From assembly GCA_964019425.1 (NCBI GenBank), contig OZ025851.1, positions 1-64,000 of the forward strand: 64,000 nt of DNA, in the 5' to 3' direction. The notes beneath the pieces were generated by a model, which was not told where the DNA came from, ran no database searches, and saw only the letters and a list, made by a program, of their open reading frames with translations. The translations under genes were made by a program, and so were the position numbers. The first letter of the stretch is position 1. Every line of letters starts with the position of its first letter. The stretch is from Flectonema sp. DT1601 (lineage: Eukaryota; Euglenozoa; Diplonemea; Diplonemida; Diplonemidae). Shown piece by piece: positions 28,713 through 37,556 of the stretch.

Positions 28713-31463
28713 TTACGAAGGGGTGAGGGTGACCAAGTAATGGCGGTCGGCGACGGCCCGGCTACCACCACCCCCACGCAAGTCGAAGAAACGCCCCAGC
28801 GCAAGTACTGCTTCGGAGCGTTGTTGTTTAATGTTGTTGCTGTTAGGGCAAATACGAGACGGAAAATCTGCTGGGTTGCATTTTGTAGATACCCAGTTTA
28901 GTTTATAAGTGCATTGCAGTCTATTAAGATGATTAATAATGTAATTAACTTGTCTGTTGAGAGCCATTGAACGAACAGACATACCCTTCTTTGTTGAGTA
29001 TAGAACAGTCGTGTTATCTACGTAGATATCTAAGTGTGATATCTTCGAAATCGTTCGGAGTGTAGATGAAAGGGCAGTAGCCTCCAGCACGTTGATATGT
29101 TCACTACTTTCTTTTTTAGTCCACTGTTCTCCCAGTATAGTCATCTCATAATTTTGATCAAAGATTACGGCTCCCCAGCCCTTCATAGATGCATCGACAA
29201 AGATCATCTTAGAATCATCTCGCCGGCTGTCCCCGGCGCGTATGCTCCGTGTCGTCAGCACCTCCTTCGACCAGTTGGATATGTCGCTCCTTACTGATCT
29301 GGGAATGGGCACTTCTTGTTCTGTCTGAACGACACCACGATTCAACGAGTTAGTGACCCTTCGGAAGAATTTTAGTGCAAACCAGTACTTACCTGGATGT
29401 ACGCGAGTAATCGCCGAAGCGTGTAAAAGGCGACCTGCTAAGCTTTCGATTTTCTCGGATGTAATGTTATCAAGGCAAGTATTCAGTATCCTCTTGCGAA
29501 GCTTCTCAGCAACAGCAACAGTACACTCATTATGATTAAACCTTACACCGAGAAAATCGTACTCCTTAGCAAGCTCCTGAGTTTCTTCCTGCTTCCATGT
29601 CACGTTGCAGCGTTTTGCCACTTCGTTAATTCTAGTTGTTGCATCGGATACATGCCTGCATGAACCAGTAACCCTAATGTTGTCGATCCACACGTCAGTA
29701 ACGATCCCTCGGTGTGTGAAACAGGGCTTGGTAAAAGTAGGTTCGCCTGCGACAGTTGCTGTCAGCGAGTGCATAATCTCAGGTGCTGCCATATGTCCCA
29801 TCGGCAACCTGGTAAGCTCAAACCACTCCCCTCGCTCATCTTGAAATCTAAAATATTTCCTCGAGCGCTCAGGTATTGATACCTGGTAAAACCCAGTCTT
29901 CAAGTCCCATTGAGACGATGTCTCCCTTGTAACTTGAGAAAGGTATTGGGATACATGCCCCAAAGGAACCCGCGGCTTGTACCCAAGATCGTGCATCATC
30001 CTGTTGGCCTCTTTCGTCCACAAGATGAACCGTTGTCGAATCCCAGCCTGCCGTTCTTCGAGGATAGTGAAGGGTATCGACTCGAGTATCCCGGGGCCGT
30101 CGGCTAGGGTTGCAACCCCTGCCTCCACCAGTCGTCGCGCATGTTCCGACTGCAGACTAGACTCCTTATGGCTCTTCTTGTACCCAATGGTCCCTTGTCC
30201 CTTCGGATTAAAGGTTTGGTCCCAGACCTCTTCGAACCTCCTGCGGGTACCTTCAGTCATCATCTTCTTCACTTCTTCAACATCGATGGTCCCCACTTCC
30301 TTGACATGAAGAGGTGCCGCCTTCTCCTCGTCAGTTGTAGGGAGTCGTGTGGTCTTCGACTTCCGAGTGAAATTCTGCATAAGTCTCCGGGCAGTCCTTG
30401 GAGCTACAGATGTTGTGTTACTCGGGCTGTACGTAGTGAAAGAGCCAGCCCCCTGGTCGATCCTGCGTATCTTAGCGTTGTCTCTGATATCTGTTGGTTT
30501 GCCGTCTCGTGTTTCGCTAATCGACTTATCAGTGTCAGTGGGATGTCCAACCCGAGTTGCTTCTTCTCGAAAATGTACTTTACGGCACCACGTTTTATGC
30601 TGTGAGCACTGTATGCTTCCATGCGAGAATCCCTTTTCCAAAGTCCTGTGAGCTTCGGAGTGTCGACTTTTGTCAGACGATCGAAGAATCCCAACCTTCT
30701 GATAGCCAGGTTTATCTCCTCCGTCCATCTTCCGGTGATCACCGCGAACCTTGATGCCGTGAATGGATTTTCCCTCTTTCCCTTTGGTATCTGGTTCCAG
30801 TCTATTATTACTGTCAAAGGGTCGCTCTGTATGAAGTTGGCCGAAGATAGCGCCGCGACTTCCCCCCAGCGTGACATCGTCTTCCAGGCGATCATCGCTG
30901 CGGTTGCAACCTTCAGTTCCTGTGTCTGGCTCCACTCCTCCAGGACTTCCCTCGGGATCGGAGTTGCCTGCGATTCGGGTATTGCAGCGCCATCTGCCCT
31001 TAAGGCCATCTGAAAGCTTCTGAGTGGTTGGTTCTCCATTCCAATGTGCTTCATAATCCCCGACAATGCCTTCGCGTAGTTCAGAAGACTCTGTAACTTC
31101 GCCCCTGTTGCGGTTACGAATAAGACTGCAGAATTCGCATCCATCGGGAGGTTCTTGTCGGTGGTCCATTTTGCAAACCTCGACCATAACCGCTTTCTTT
31201 GATCGATTGTTGATGTCGCCCACATCCTTCTTACTATTGCGCGTACACGCTTTTCGGCTGCCTTTATGGTAACATCGTCTTCCGAGTGTGTTCCCCTTGT
31301 GGGTTTGCGTTGCAAGATCTGCAGGATTGCATGCTCCATGATTCCTTTTCCCTTGACTAACTCGTCTTGCCGCATTTTGGCGGTTGCGCCTCCGGTAGTT
31401 CTGCTTAACGAAGTCATGCCTGGCCGGGCCCAGGTAAACTTCTTCTTTCTCACCGACATTCAA
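28713..31463 (-). CDS. Reverse transcriptase / RNase H of D copy 3
   Basis: Identical in translation to the copy 1 protein. Confidence 0.85.
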   Translation of the reverse strand: MNVGEKEEVYLGPARHDFVKQNYRRRNRQNAARRVSQGKRNHGACNPADLATQTHKGNTLGRRCYHKGSRKACTRNSKKDVGDINNRSKKAVMVEVCKMDHRQEPPDGCEFCSLIRNRNRGEVTESSELREGIVGDYEAHWNGEPTTQKLSDGLKGRWRCNTRIAGNSDPEGSPGGVEPDTGTEGCNRSDDRLEDDVTLGGSRGAIFGQLHTERPFDSNNRLEPDTKGKEGKSIHGIKVRGDHRKMDGGDKPGYQKVGILRSSDKSRHSEAHRTLEKGFSHGSIQCSQHKTWCRKVHFREEATRVGHPTDTDKSISETRDGKPTDIRDNAKIRRIDQGAGSFTTYSPSNTTSVAPRTARRLMQNFTRKSKTTRLPTTDEEKAAPLHVKEVGTIDVEEVKKMMTEGTRRRFEEVWDQTFNPKGQGTIGYKKSHKESSLQSEHARRLVEAGVATLADGPGILESIPFTILEERQAGIRQRFILWTKEANRMMHDLGYKPRVPLGHVSQYLSQVTRETSSQWDLKTGFYQVSIPERSRKYFRFQDERGEWFELTRLPMGHMAAPEIMHSLTATVAGEPTFTKPCFTHRGIVTDVWIDNIRVTGSCRHVSDATTRINEVAKRCNVTWKQEETQELAKEYDFLGVRFNHNECTVAVAEKLRKRILNTCLDNITSEKIESLAGRLLHASAITRVHPGKYWFALKFFRRVTNSLNRGVVQTEQEVPIPRSVRSDISNWSKEVLTTRSIRAGDSRRDDSKMIFVDASMKGWGAVIFDQNYEMTILGEQWTKKESSEHINVLEATALSSTLRTISKISHLDIYVDNTTVLYSTKKGMSVRSMALNRQVNYIINHLNRLQCTYKLNWVSTKCNPADFPSRICPNSNNIKQQRSEAVLALGRFFDLRGGGGSRAVADRHYLVTLTPS
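30404..31459 (-). CDS. Tyrosine recombinase of D copy 3
   Basis: Identical in translation to the copy 1 protein. Confidence 0.85.
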   Translation of the reverse strand: MSVRKKKFTWARPGMTSLSRTTGGATAKMRQDELVKGKGIMEHAILQILQRKPTRGTHSEDDVTIKAAEKRVRAIVRRMWATSTIDQRKRLWSRFAKWTTDKNLPMDANSAVLFVTATGAKLQSLLNYAKALSGIMKHIGMENQPLRSFQMALRADGAAIPESQATPIPREVLEEWSQTQELKVATAAMIAWKTMSRWGEVAALSSANFIQSDPLTVIIDWNQIPKGKRENPFTASRFAVITGRWTEEINLAIRRLGFFDRLTKVDTPKLTGLWKRDSRMEAYSAHSIKRGAVKYIFEKKQLGLDIPLTLISRLAKHETANQQISETTLRYAGSTRGLALSLRTARVTQHL

Positions 31464-32818
31464 ATTCTTTGAGGTTGCACCTGGGCACCACGGCCCCTTG
31501 GACCTAAAAAAGGCTTGATGGAGGGTCTTTGCTTAGGAGTCCAAGACTTTTTCTTGGATGCTTTGATAATGGATTTATCCATATTATCGCTCTCCTTCGC
31601 CTCCATCTCCGTCAAAACATCACTCAGTCTGGCCCCTTGCACAACGTAACCTTGCTGTGCGCGTAACAAGGACAACCCCCTATTACCCAGACTTACCATC
31701 TCAGGCATTTCTTCCCATGAATCTACCTGCTCTGCCACCCTTATCCAATCAACAAGCATTTCAAAGTATGCCAGAAGGACACGGTCACCGGGCTTTGCAG
31801 TGGTACACCCGCTAGTGTACTTAAAGCGCAGGTCCCTGATGAAACCCGTCGCGTCCTCCTCGATCGCTTCTCTCCACTGCAGCACATCCTTCCTGTCTTC
31901 GACTCTCGTCGTCGTAAAGACAACCTTCGCATGTGCCTGAGGAGCCTGCAACGTGGTCGGTACATCTTCCGAACCAGTTCCCTTCGCTATCGCCGCTAGC
32001 CTACCCACCCGTTCATCTGACGCATCGATTTGCCCCAGCGTCGTTACTGGTTGAGTAGTTGTAATTGGTCTCTTTGAGACGTCCTTCAAACACTCCAGAA
32101 TCTTGTCGATCTTCTTATCTTGGGCTATTGCCAACTCGCGGTTTGCGGTGATGGCCCCCTGCATCTTCGCCATCTCTGACTGCTGCTCCCTGATCGCAGA
32201 GTCAGTCATCCCTGCCAGGCTGTTCGTCGTCTGCCCCTGTCGAGATAGTTCGTTGGCTATTCTTGCATGTCCTTGTTCAAGTGCCTGCTGGCGGTTTATC
32301 ACGTTGACGGTCTCGTTTTCTAAAACGGCCTGCCGCTGCCCTGCAGAATTCAGCGCCTGGGACGTGGCTTGTTCCAAAGCACTCTGTCTCTGGACGGTGT
32401 GTGTTACTGCTTGGCTGGCGCCGTCGAGGACCTGGTGAAACTCAGAACGTGACACTGGCAACCCCTCGGTTACACCGCACGCGTTCAACATCTCATCAAA
32501 CCTAGTGACATTCCTGTTCCTCAGGTGAGACAACATCACCTCCTTCGGCCTCAACGCGATGCCTTGGATCGATTCCCTTGGTATACCTAAAAAAGCCATT
32601 AGCATATCATTGATAATACTTTCGGCCTGCTGCTGCGCACACCATCCCCCAAGGTTCATCCTAACATCATCCATTTTGTAAGTTCCACGTTTCAGCTCTT
32701 CTCCGCCGAAAACGCCTTTCCAAGCTTCTTCTAAGCTAGAAGGTAACCTGAAGTCATATGAACTTGAAGCCGCGACTAATGTCCCTGGCTGATCGATGTT
32801 CATTGGCACTTGATCCAT
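31460..32818 (-). CDS. Gag-like protein of D copy 3
   Basis: Identical in translation to the copy 1 protein. Confidence 0.75.
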   Translation of the reverse strand: MDQVPMNIDQPGTLVAASSSYDFRLPSSLEEAWKGVFGGEELKRGTYKMDDVRMNLGGWCAQQQAESIINDMLMAFLGIPRESIQGIALRPKEVMLSHLRNRNVTRFDEMLNACGVTEGLPVSRSEFHQVLDGASQAVTHTVQRQSALEQATSQALNSAGQRQAVLENETVNVINRQQALEQGHARIANELSRQGQTTNSLAGMTDSAIREQQSEMAKMQGAITANRELAIAQDKKIDKILECLKDVSKRPITTTQPVTTLGQIDASDERVGRLAAIAKGTGSEDVPTTLQAPQAHAKVVFTTTRVEDRKDVLQWREAIEEDATGFIRDLRFKYTSGCTTAKPGDRVLLAYFEMLVDWIRVAEQVDSWEEMPEMVSLGNRGLSLLRAQQGYVVQGARLSDVLTEMEAKESDNMDKSIIKASKKKSWTPKQRPSIKPFLGPRGRGAQVQPQRI

Positions 32819-32982
32819 TTAAAAGAAATTTAATTTATTTAAAGGATGCAAAATTGCCTGGATAAAGGCAGATAGGCATAACGAATCAATCGCATAGCAC
32901 TATATAAAATGATAAGACGGTAAAACATGATAAGATAGTAAACTACGGCCGATCCCGGGAGATTCCCATATTGGTGTTAGGG

Positions 32983-33312
32983 TTTGCGGGTTTGCGGGTT
33001 TGCGGGTTTGCGGGTTTGCGGGTTTGCGGGTTTGCGGGTTTGCGGGTTTGCGGGTTTGCGGGTTTGCGGGTTTGCGGGTTTGCGGGTTTGCGGGTTTGCG
33101 GGTTTGCGGGTTTGCGGGTTTGCGGGTTTGCGGGTTTGCGGGTTTGCGGGTTTGCGGGTTTGCGGGTTTGCGGGTTTGCGGGGTTTGCGGGTTTGCGGGG
33201 TTTGCGGGTTTGCGGGTTTGCGGGTTTGCGGGTTTGCGGGTTTGCGGGTTTGCGGGTTTGCGGGTTTGCGGGTTTGCGGGTTTGCGGGTTTGCGGGTTTG
33301 CGGGTTTGCGGG
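32983..33312 (+). repeat. GCGGGTTT octamer array with two 9-bp units
   Basis: 41 units in 330 bp: 39 octamers and two GCGGGGTTT nonamers around 33178-33202. This is the only array with internal unit variants. Confidence 0.97.
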
Positions 33313-33747
33313 GAACCGCTCGGCATTCTCAGTGAAGTACTGTTGAAAAGGAAAAGTCATAAAGGAGAGTCTGATAAAAACAATCACACGAATTAACCAC
33401 ATAACAAGATACTAGCATCATAAGCCTAAGGGGTAATGGGAAAACGGCACCGCATGCTTGTACAATTGCATGTTCGACCACGGCCTAAAATCGGCCGGGG
33501 GAAAGGTTGGCACCGTCACAGGGGTAGGGCGGGTGGGAAAACGCTTTGCGTTAAGACCCTTCCTAGCCTGAATAAATGAGTACAATGAAATAATGATAAG
33601 AGAACAGTAAAATGATAAATCTGAAATAATAACAAGAGAACAAAAATGATACTTAAAAAACATTTAATGTTGATCAATGAAAAGGAAAATATTATAAGAG
33701 TATATCGTACTTCACTTGCCTTTTGTGCAGTTCCCAGTCTGAGTGTT
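33313..33747 (-). mobile_element. Solo A2-B2 remnant, YR family C
   Basis: 435 bp with no coding region: B2-like 33313-33519, G-rich linker, A2-like 33538-33747. The left end GGGAACCGCTCGGCATT resembles A/B. The right end AGTTCCC plus spacer plus GTTGG fits the same junction scheme. It is joined to octamer arrays on both sides at the usual point. Comparable to a solo terminal repeat; the coding part of family C is absent here. Confidence 0.8.
33521..33537 (+). other. G-quadruplex motif in the A2/B2 linker (family C)
   Basis: GGGGTAGGGCGGGTGGG: four G-runs, loops 2, 1, 1. It lies next to CCGTCACA, as in A and B (GCCGTCACA). Confidence 0.85.
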
Positions 33748-33749
33748 GG

Positions 33750-34433
33750 TTTGCGGGTTTGCGGGTTTGCGGGTTTGCGGGTTTGCGGGTTTGCGGGTTT
33801 GCGGGTTTGCGGGTTTGCGGGTTTGCGGGTTTGCGGGTTTGCGGGTTTGCGGGTTTGCGGGTTTGCGGGTTTGCGGGTTTGCGGGTTTGCGGGTTTGCGG
33901 GTTTGCGGGTTTGCGGGTTTGCGGGTTTGCGGGTTTGCGGGTTTGCGGGTTTGCGGGTTTGCGGGTTTGCGGGTTTGCGGGTTTGCGGGTTTGCGGGTTT
34001 GCGGGTTTGCGGGTTTGCGGGTTTGCGGGTTTGCGGGTTTGCGGGTTTGCGGGTTTGCGGGTTTGCGGGTTTGCGGGTTTGCGGGTTTGCGGGTTTGCGG
34101 GTTTGCGGGTTTGCGGGTTTGCGGGTTTGCGGGTTTGCGGGTTTGCGGGTTTGCGGGTTTGCGGGTTTGCGGGTTTGCGGGTTTGCGGGTTTGCGGGTTT
34201 GCGGGTTTGCGGGTTTGCGGGTTTGCGGGTTTGCGGGTTTGCGGGTTTGCGGGTTTGCGGGTTTGCGGGTTTGCGGGTTTGCGGGTTTGCGGGTTTGCGG
34301 GTTTGCGGGTTTGCGGGTTTGCGGGTTTGCGGGTTTGCGGGTTTGCGGGTTTGCGGGTTTGCGGGTTTGCGGGTTTGCGGGTTTGCGGGTTTGCGGGTTT
34401 GCGGGTTTGCGGGTTTGCGGGTTTGCGGGTTTG
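33750..34433 (+). repeat. GCGGGTTT octamer array
   Basis: About 85 units between the C remnant and a truncated LINE end. It stops at TTTGAGGGG, without an element terminus on its right. Confidence 0.98.
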
Positions 34434-34435
34434 AG

Positions 34436-35275
34436 GGGCCGTTCCGTTAAATACCCTCCTGGGATGGAAAGAGCCGACGAGATACGGATAGCGAACTTCC
34501 GGACAGGATGTCACCCGCTAATTCAGAACTGGCGCAAGACGATCGACTGCCCATTTTGTGGCGAACCGTCCTCACAGGTTCACCTGCTGCAGGGATGTCA
34601 ATCTCCCAAACTCGACTCTGCCAGGTTCAAAATCCTGGGCTTCTCAACACTGACCGGCAAGTGGGATCGCGATCGAGAACTTATTATTGCCAACGAAATT
34701 CCTAACCTTGAAGCTCTCTTCACTTTGGCGTGGCTTCCATCACTCGCGTTGATCATAAGGTGGATGGAACAAACATCTAACCTTAGACTTTGGAAGTAAA
34801 GTAGGTGACATGTAGTCGCCAATATCAATTTGTTATTATTTTAGTATTTTCATCATTATCAATCATCTCCTGGTTGGGTAACTGCACATCACCTTCGGTG
34901 TTGTCGCAGTGTCTCATCCAACACTCCTGTCTCCTTCTTCTCCTATTCTCCTTATAAATTTCTCTTGAGGGCAGGCCTTCGGGCTGTTCAAGTGGTCTTT
35001 GACCACCGCTCTAGTTATATGCTCGACTCTTTGTTTTCCTTATCGATGGTAGGAATGGTAACCGAATTAGCTTCGTGTGTCCAATTTCAAGGACGCGTGA
35101 CCACTTATTTTTCCGTTGCCGCTCTTCTTACGTCCTCAGGCGGAGCCTACCTATGTTTCCCGTGTTTTCCAATTTGTCAGACTTAAACCAAAAGAAAGTA
35201 TAAAAGAAAGACAAAACATAGAAGTGAAAAGAACAAAAACAAAGAGTTTGGTAGCACAGACGAGTGTAACCAAAA
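34436..35275 (+). mobile_element. 5'-truncated LINE, copy 1 (family L1 of this window)
   Basis: Begins in the coding region at GGCCGTTCCGTTAAATACC and runs through the C-terminal coding part to 34799, a 3' UTR and an A-rich tail (35272 on). Over the shared part it is nearly identical to LINE copy 2. The peptide carries a Cys-Cys-His-Cys zinc motif (CPFCGEPSSQVHLLQGC), usual at the end of LINE polyproteins downstream of RNase H. It has no 5' part. Confidence 0.85.
34992..35006 (+). other. LINE 3' UTR stem-loop (copy 1)
   Basis: GTGGTC-TTT-GACCAC, a perfect 6-bp stem with a TTT loop, about 265 bp before the A-tail. Confidence 0.6.
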
Positions 35276-35299
35276 AAAAAAAAAAGAAAAAAAGAAAAA

Positions 35300-36545
35300 A
35301 ACTGAAGAACGCGGCTAGACATCTGAAAACGGTGTTTAGCAAAGATTCTTCAATGAAATCCGTAAGGATATTCACGGACTCAAAATCCCTTCTGGATGAA
35401 CTGCTGGGTGGAAGGTGCAGACAGAAGAATACTGAGTCCTTGAAGATACTGGAATACCTGCGCATGTGTGAAATGAAAGTGCATTTGCAATTCATCCCCT
35501 CGCACATTGGAATCGAGTTTCACGATGAAGTTGACGCGCTTGCAAAGGAAGCAGCGCACAACAAGAACATCCGACCTGTGCTAGTCAAAGGCACTTACTT
35601 CTCGCGATCATCACATGTTAAGCGCTGCATCAAAAAGGATCTGCTTAACGTGAGTGGTTACACCTGCTACAAACACCTCATCAGAGGCCGTTCCGTTAAA
35701 TACCCTCCTGGGATGGAAAGAGCCGACGAGATACGGATAGCGAACTTCCGGACAGGATGTCACCCGCTAATTCAGAACTGGCGCAAGACGATCGACTGCC
35801 CATTTTGTGGCGAACCGTCCTCACAGGTTCACCTGCTGCAGGGATGTCAATCTCCCAAACTCGACTCGGCCAGGTTCAAAATCCTGGGCTTCTCAACACT
35901 GACCGGCAAGTGGGATCGCGATCGAGAACTTATTATTGCCAACGAAATTCCTAACCTTGAAGCTCTCTTCACTTTGGCGTGGCTTCCATCACTCGCGTTG
36001 ATCATAAGGTGGATGGAACAGACATCTAACCTTAGACTTTGGAAGTAAAGTAGGTGACATGTAGTCGCCAATATCAATTTGTTATTATTTTTTAGTATTT
36101 TCATCATTATCAATCATCTCCTGGTTGGGTAACTGCACACCACCTTCGGTGTTGTCGCAGTGTCTCTTCCAACACTCCTGTCTCCTTCTTCTCCTATTCT
36201 CCTTATAAATTTCTCTTGAGGGCAGGCCTTCGGGCTGTTCAAGTGGTCTTTGACCACCGCTCTAGTTATATGCTCGATTCTTTGTTTCTTCCTTATCGAT
36301 GGTAGGAATGGTAACCGAATTAGCTTCATGTGTCCAATTTCAAGGACGCGTGACCACTTATTTTTCCGTTGCCGCTCTTCTTACGTCCTCAGGCGGAGCC
36401 TACCTATGTTTCCCGTGTTTTCCAATTTGTCAGACTTAAATCAAAAGAAAGTATAAAAGAAAGACAAAACAAAGAAGTGAAAAGAACAAAAACAAAGAGT
36501 CTGGAAGCACAGACGAGTGTAACCAAAAAAAAAAAAAAAAAAAAA
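35300..36545 (+). mobile_element. 5'-truncated LINE, copy 2, with RNase H and zinc-motif C-terminus
   Basis: The coding remnant 35301-36048 carries RNase H motifs (IFTDSKSLLDEL; FIPSHIGIEFHDEVDALAKEA region with the D-A-L-A-K tail) followed by the CPFCGEP...HLLQGC zinc motif and LRLWK C-terminus. The 3' UTR matches copy 1 and ends in CGAGTGTAACC plus A-tail. The 5' end abuts the A-tail of copy 1. RNase H next to a terminal zinc motif suggests an I/Jockey/Ingi-like LINE. Confidence 0.85.
36243..36257 (+). other. LINE 3' UTR stem-loop (copy 2)
   Basis: Same GTGGTC-TTT-GACCAC stem-loop as copy 1, about 265 bp before the A-tail. Confidence 0.6.
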
Positions 36546-36561
36546 AAGAAATAAATAAATA

Positions 36562-37474
36562 AAAAAGAAAAGGGATTGATCCTCACGACAAGGCTGATAA
36601 ACTGGCTAAGGCAGCTTCTAAAGATTTGGATGGGAAGCCAGTTAATTCAAAAATGGACTTCTTTGCACACAAGTCGAGGGTTGCACGCGAAACCGGTAGG
36701 AAGCTATTTGGCAGGATGCTTGAAGGTGCTGAGACTGCGAGGCCCCCTGTCAAGCGTGTCATGCTGAGACAATACCTGGAAGCCACTGGGGGTTACAAGG
36801 CTGCTCGTTACCCCCCCAACATGCTGAGGTCATCAGAAATTAGAATAGCTAGATTCAGGACTGGATCTCATCACTTACTTAGAATTAAAGAAGTTCCTCG
36901 GATGTGTCTCTTTTGTCAAAGAACGGAGTCTTCACCACGTCATCTGATACTGGAATGCACTGCTGCGGCGCTGATGTACATTCGAAAAGGAACTATTGGT
37001 GAAATTATTGAGGAAGCAAGAATCTCGAAGACTGCCTTGAGTCTTCCGTTCATGTTTGCTACACGTAACTTGCATGCCCTTGCCGGATTCATATGGAACA
37101 TGGAGCAATGGGTTCAAACCTGACAGCACTCAGCTGTAGTTAAACAAGTCAATACTATTATCTTTTAGTATACATCTTCTCCATTCTTTCTCCTTATCTC
37201 CTAGTTCTATGAGGACAACCGTAGGGCCCTTTCGGCTCGCAGGTGACCCAGTGGTCTTTGGCCACCGTCTTTACGTTGATCTCTCGCTTTGCAAGCACAG
37301 TGTCAGGAGCTGCCGATCCGTGGAGGTCCTCTAACGGACTCCTGACAGTTGCACGCGTATCTTTGTCTTGTTAAAAAATAAGAAGAGCGTTGGTGCTCAG
37401 AATATAAAAAAAGCAAAATGAAAGAGAGACAAGAAAGATGTGACAAAATAAAAAAAATAAAAAAGAAAAAAAAA
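36562..37474 (+). mobile_element. 5'-truncated LINE, copy 3 (a second, related family)
   Basis: The coding remnant 36569-37123 starts inside RNase H (DPHDKADKLAKAA) and continues to a zinc motif (CLFCQRTESSPRHLILEC) and WNMEQWVQT C-terminus. It is diverged from copies 1 and 2. A 3' UTR of about 320 bp ends in an A-rich tail that stops a few bases before the tRNA gene. The 5' end abuts the A-tail of copy 2. Confidence 0.85.
37251..37265 (+). other. LINE 3' UTR stem-loop (copy 3)
   Basis: GTGGTC-TTT-GGCCAC: the same stem as in copies 1 and 2 with one A-to-G change that keeps pairing as a wobble, in an otherwise diverged UTR. Confidence 0.6.
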
Positions 37475-37478
37475 CGTA

Positions 37479-37551
37479 GCCTCCCTAGCTCAGTCGGTAG
37501 AGCGCAAGGCCCTTAACCTTGTGGTCGCGGGTTCGAGCCCCGCGGGAGGTG
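37479..37551 (+). tRNA. tRNA-Lys (anticodon CUU)
   Basis: A 73-nt cloverleaf: acceptor GCCTCCC/GGGAGGT (one G-T pair at 1-72), D stem GCTC/GAGC, anticodon stem CAAGG/CCTTG, T arm GCGGG-TTCGAGC-CCCGC, discriminator G. The anticodon loop is CCCTTAA, giving CTT at 34-36. Odd point: base 33 is C, where elongator tRNAs almost always have U. No intron. A box TAGCTCAGTCGG and B box GGTTCGAGCCC are intact. Confidence 0.9.
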
Positions 37552-37556
37552 TTTTT
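37552..37556 (+). terminator. Pol III terminator of the tRNA gene
   Basis: TTTTT directly after the discriminator base. Confidence 0.85.

Larger units (their letters stand above)
28067..32979 (-). mobile_element. YR retrotransposon, family D copy 3, complete split-repeat form
   Basis: 4913 bp, same parts and length as copy 1: B2 28067-28320, A2 28343-28505, B1 from 28509, A1 ending at 32979. Proteins identical. Looks whole and very young. A duplicated block or an assembly repeat cannot be excluded. Confidence 0.9.
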
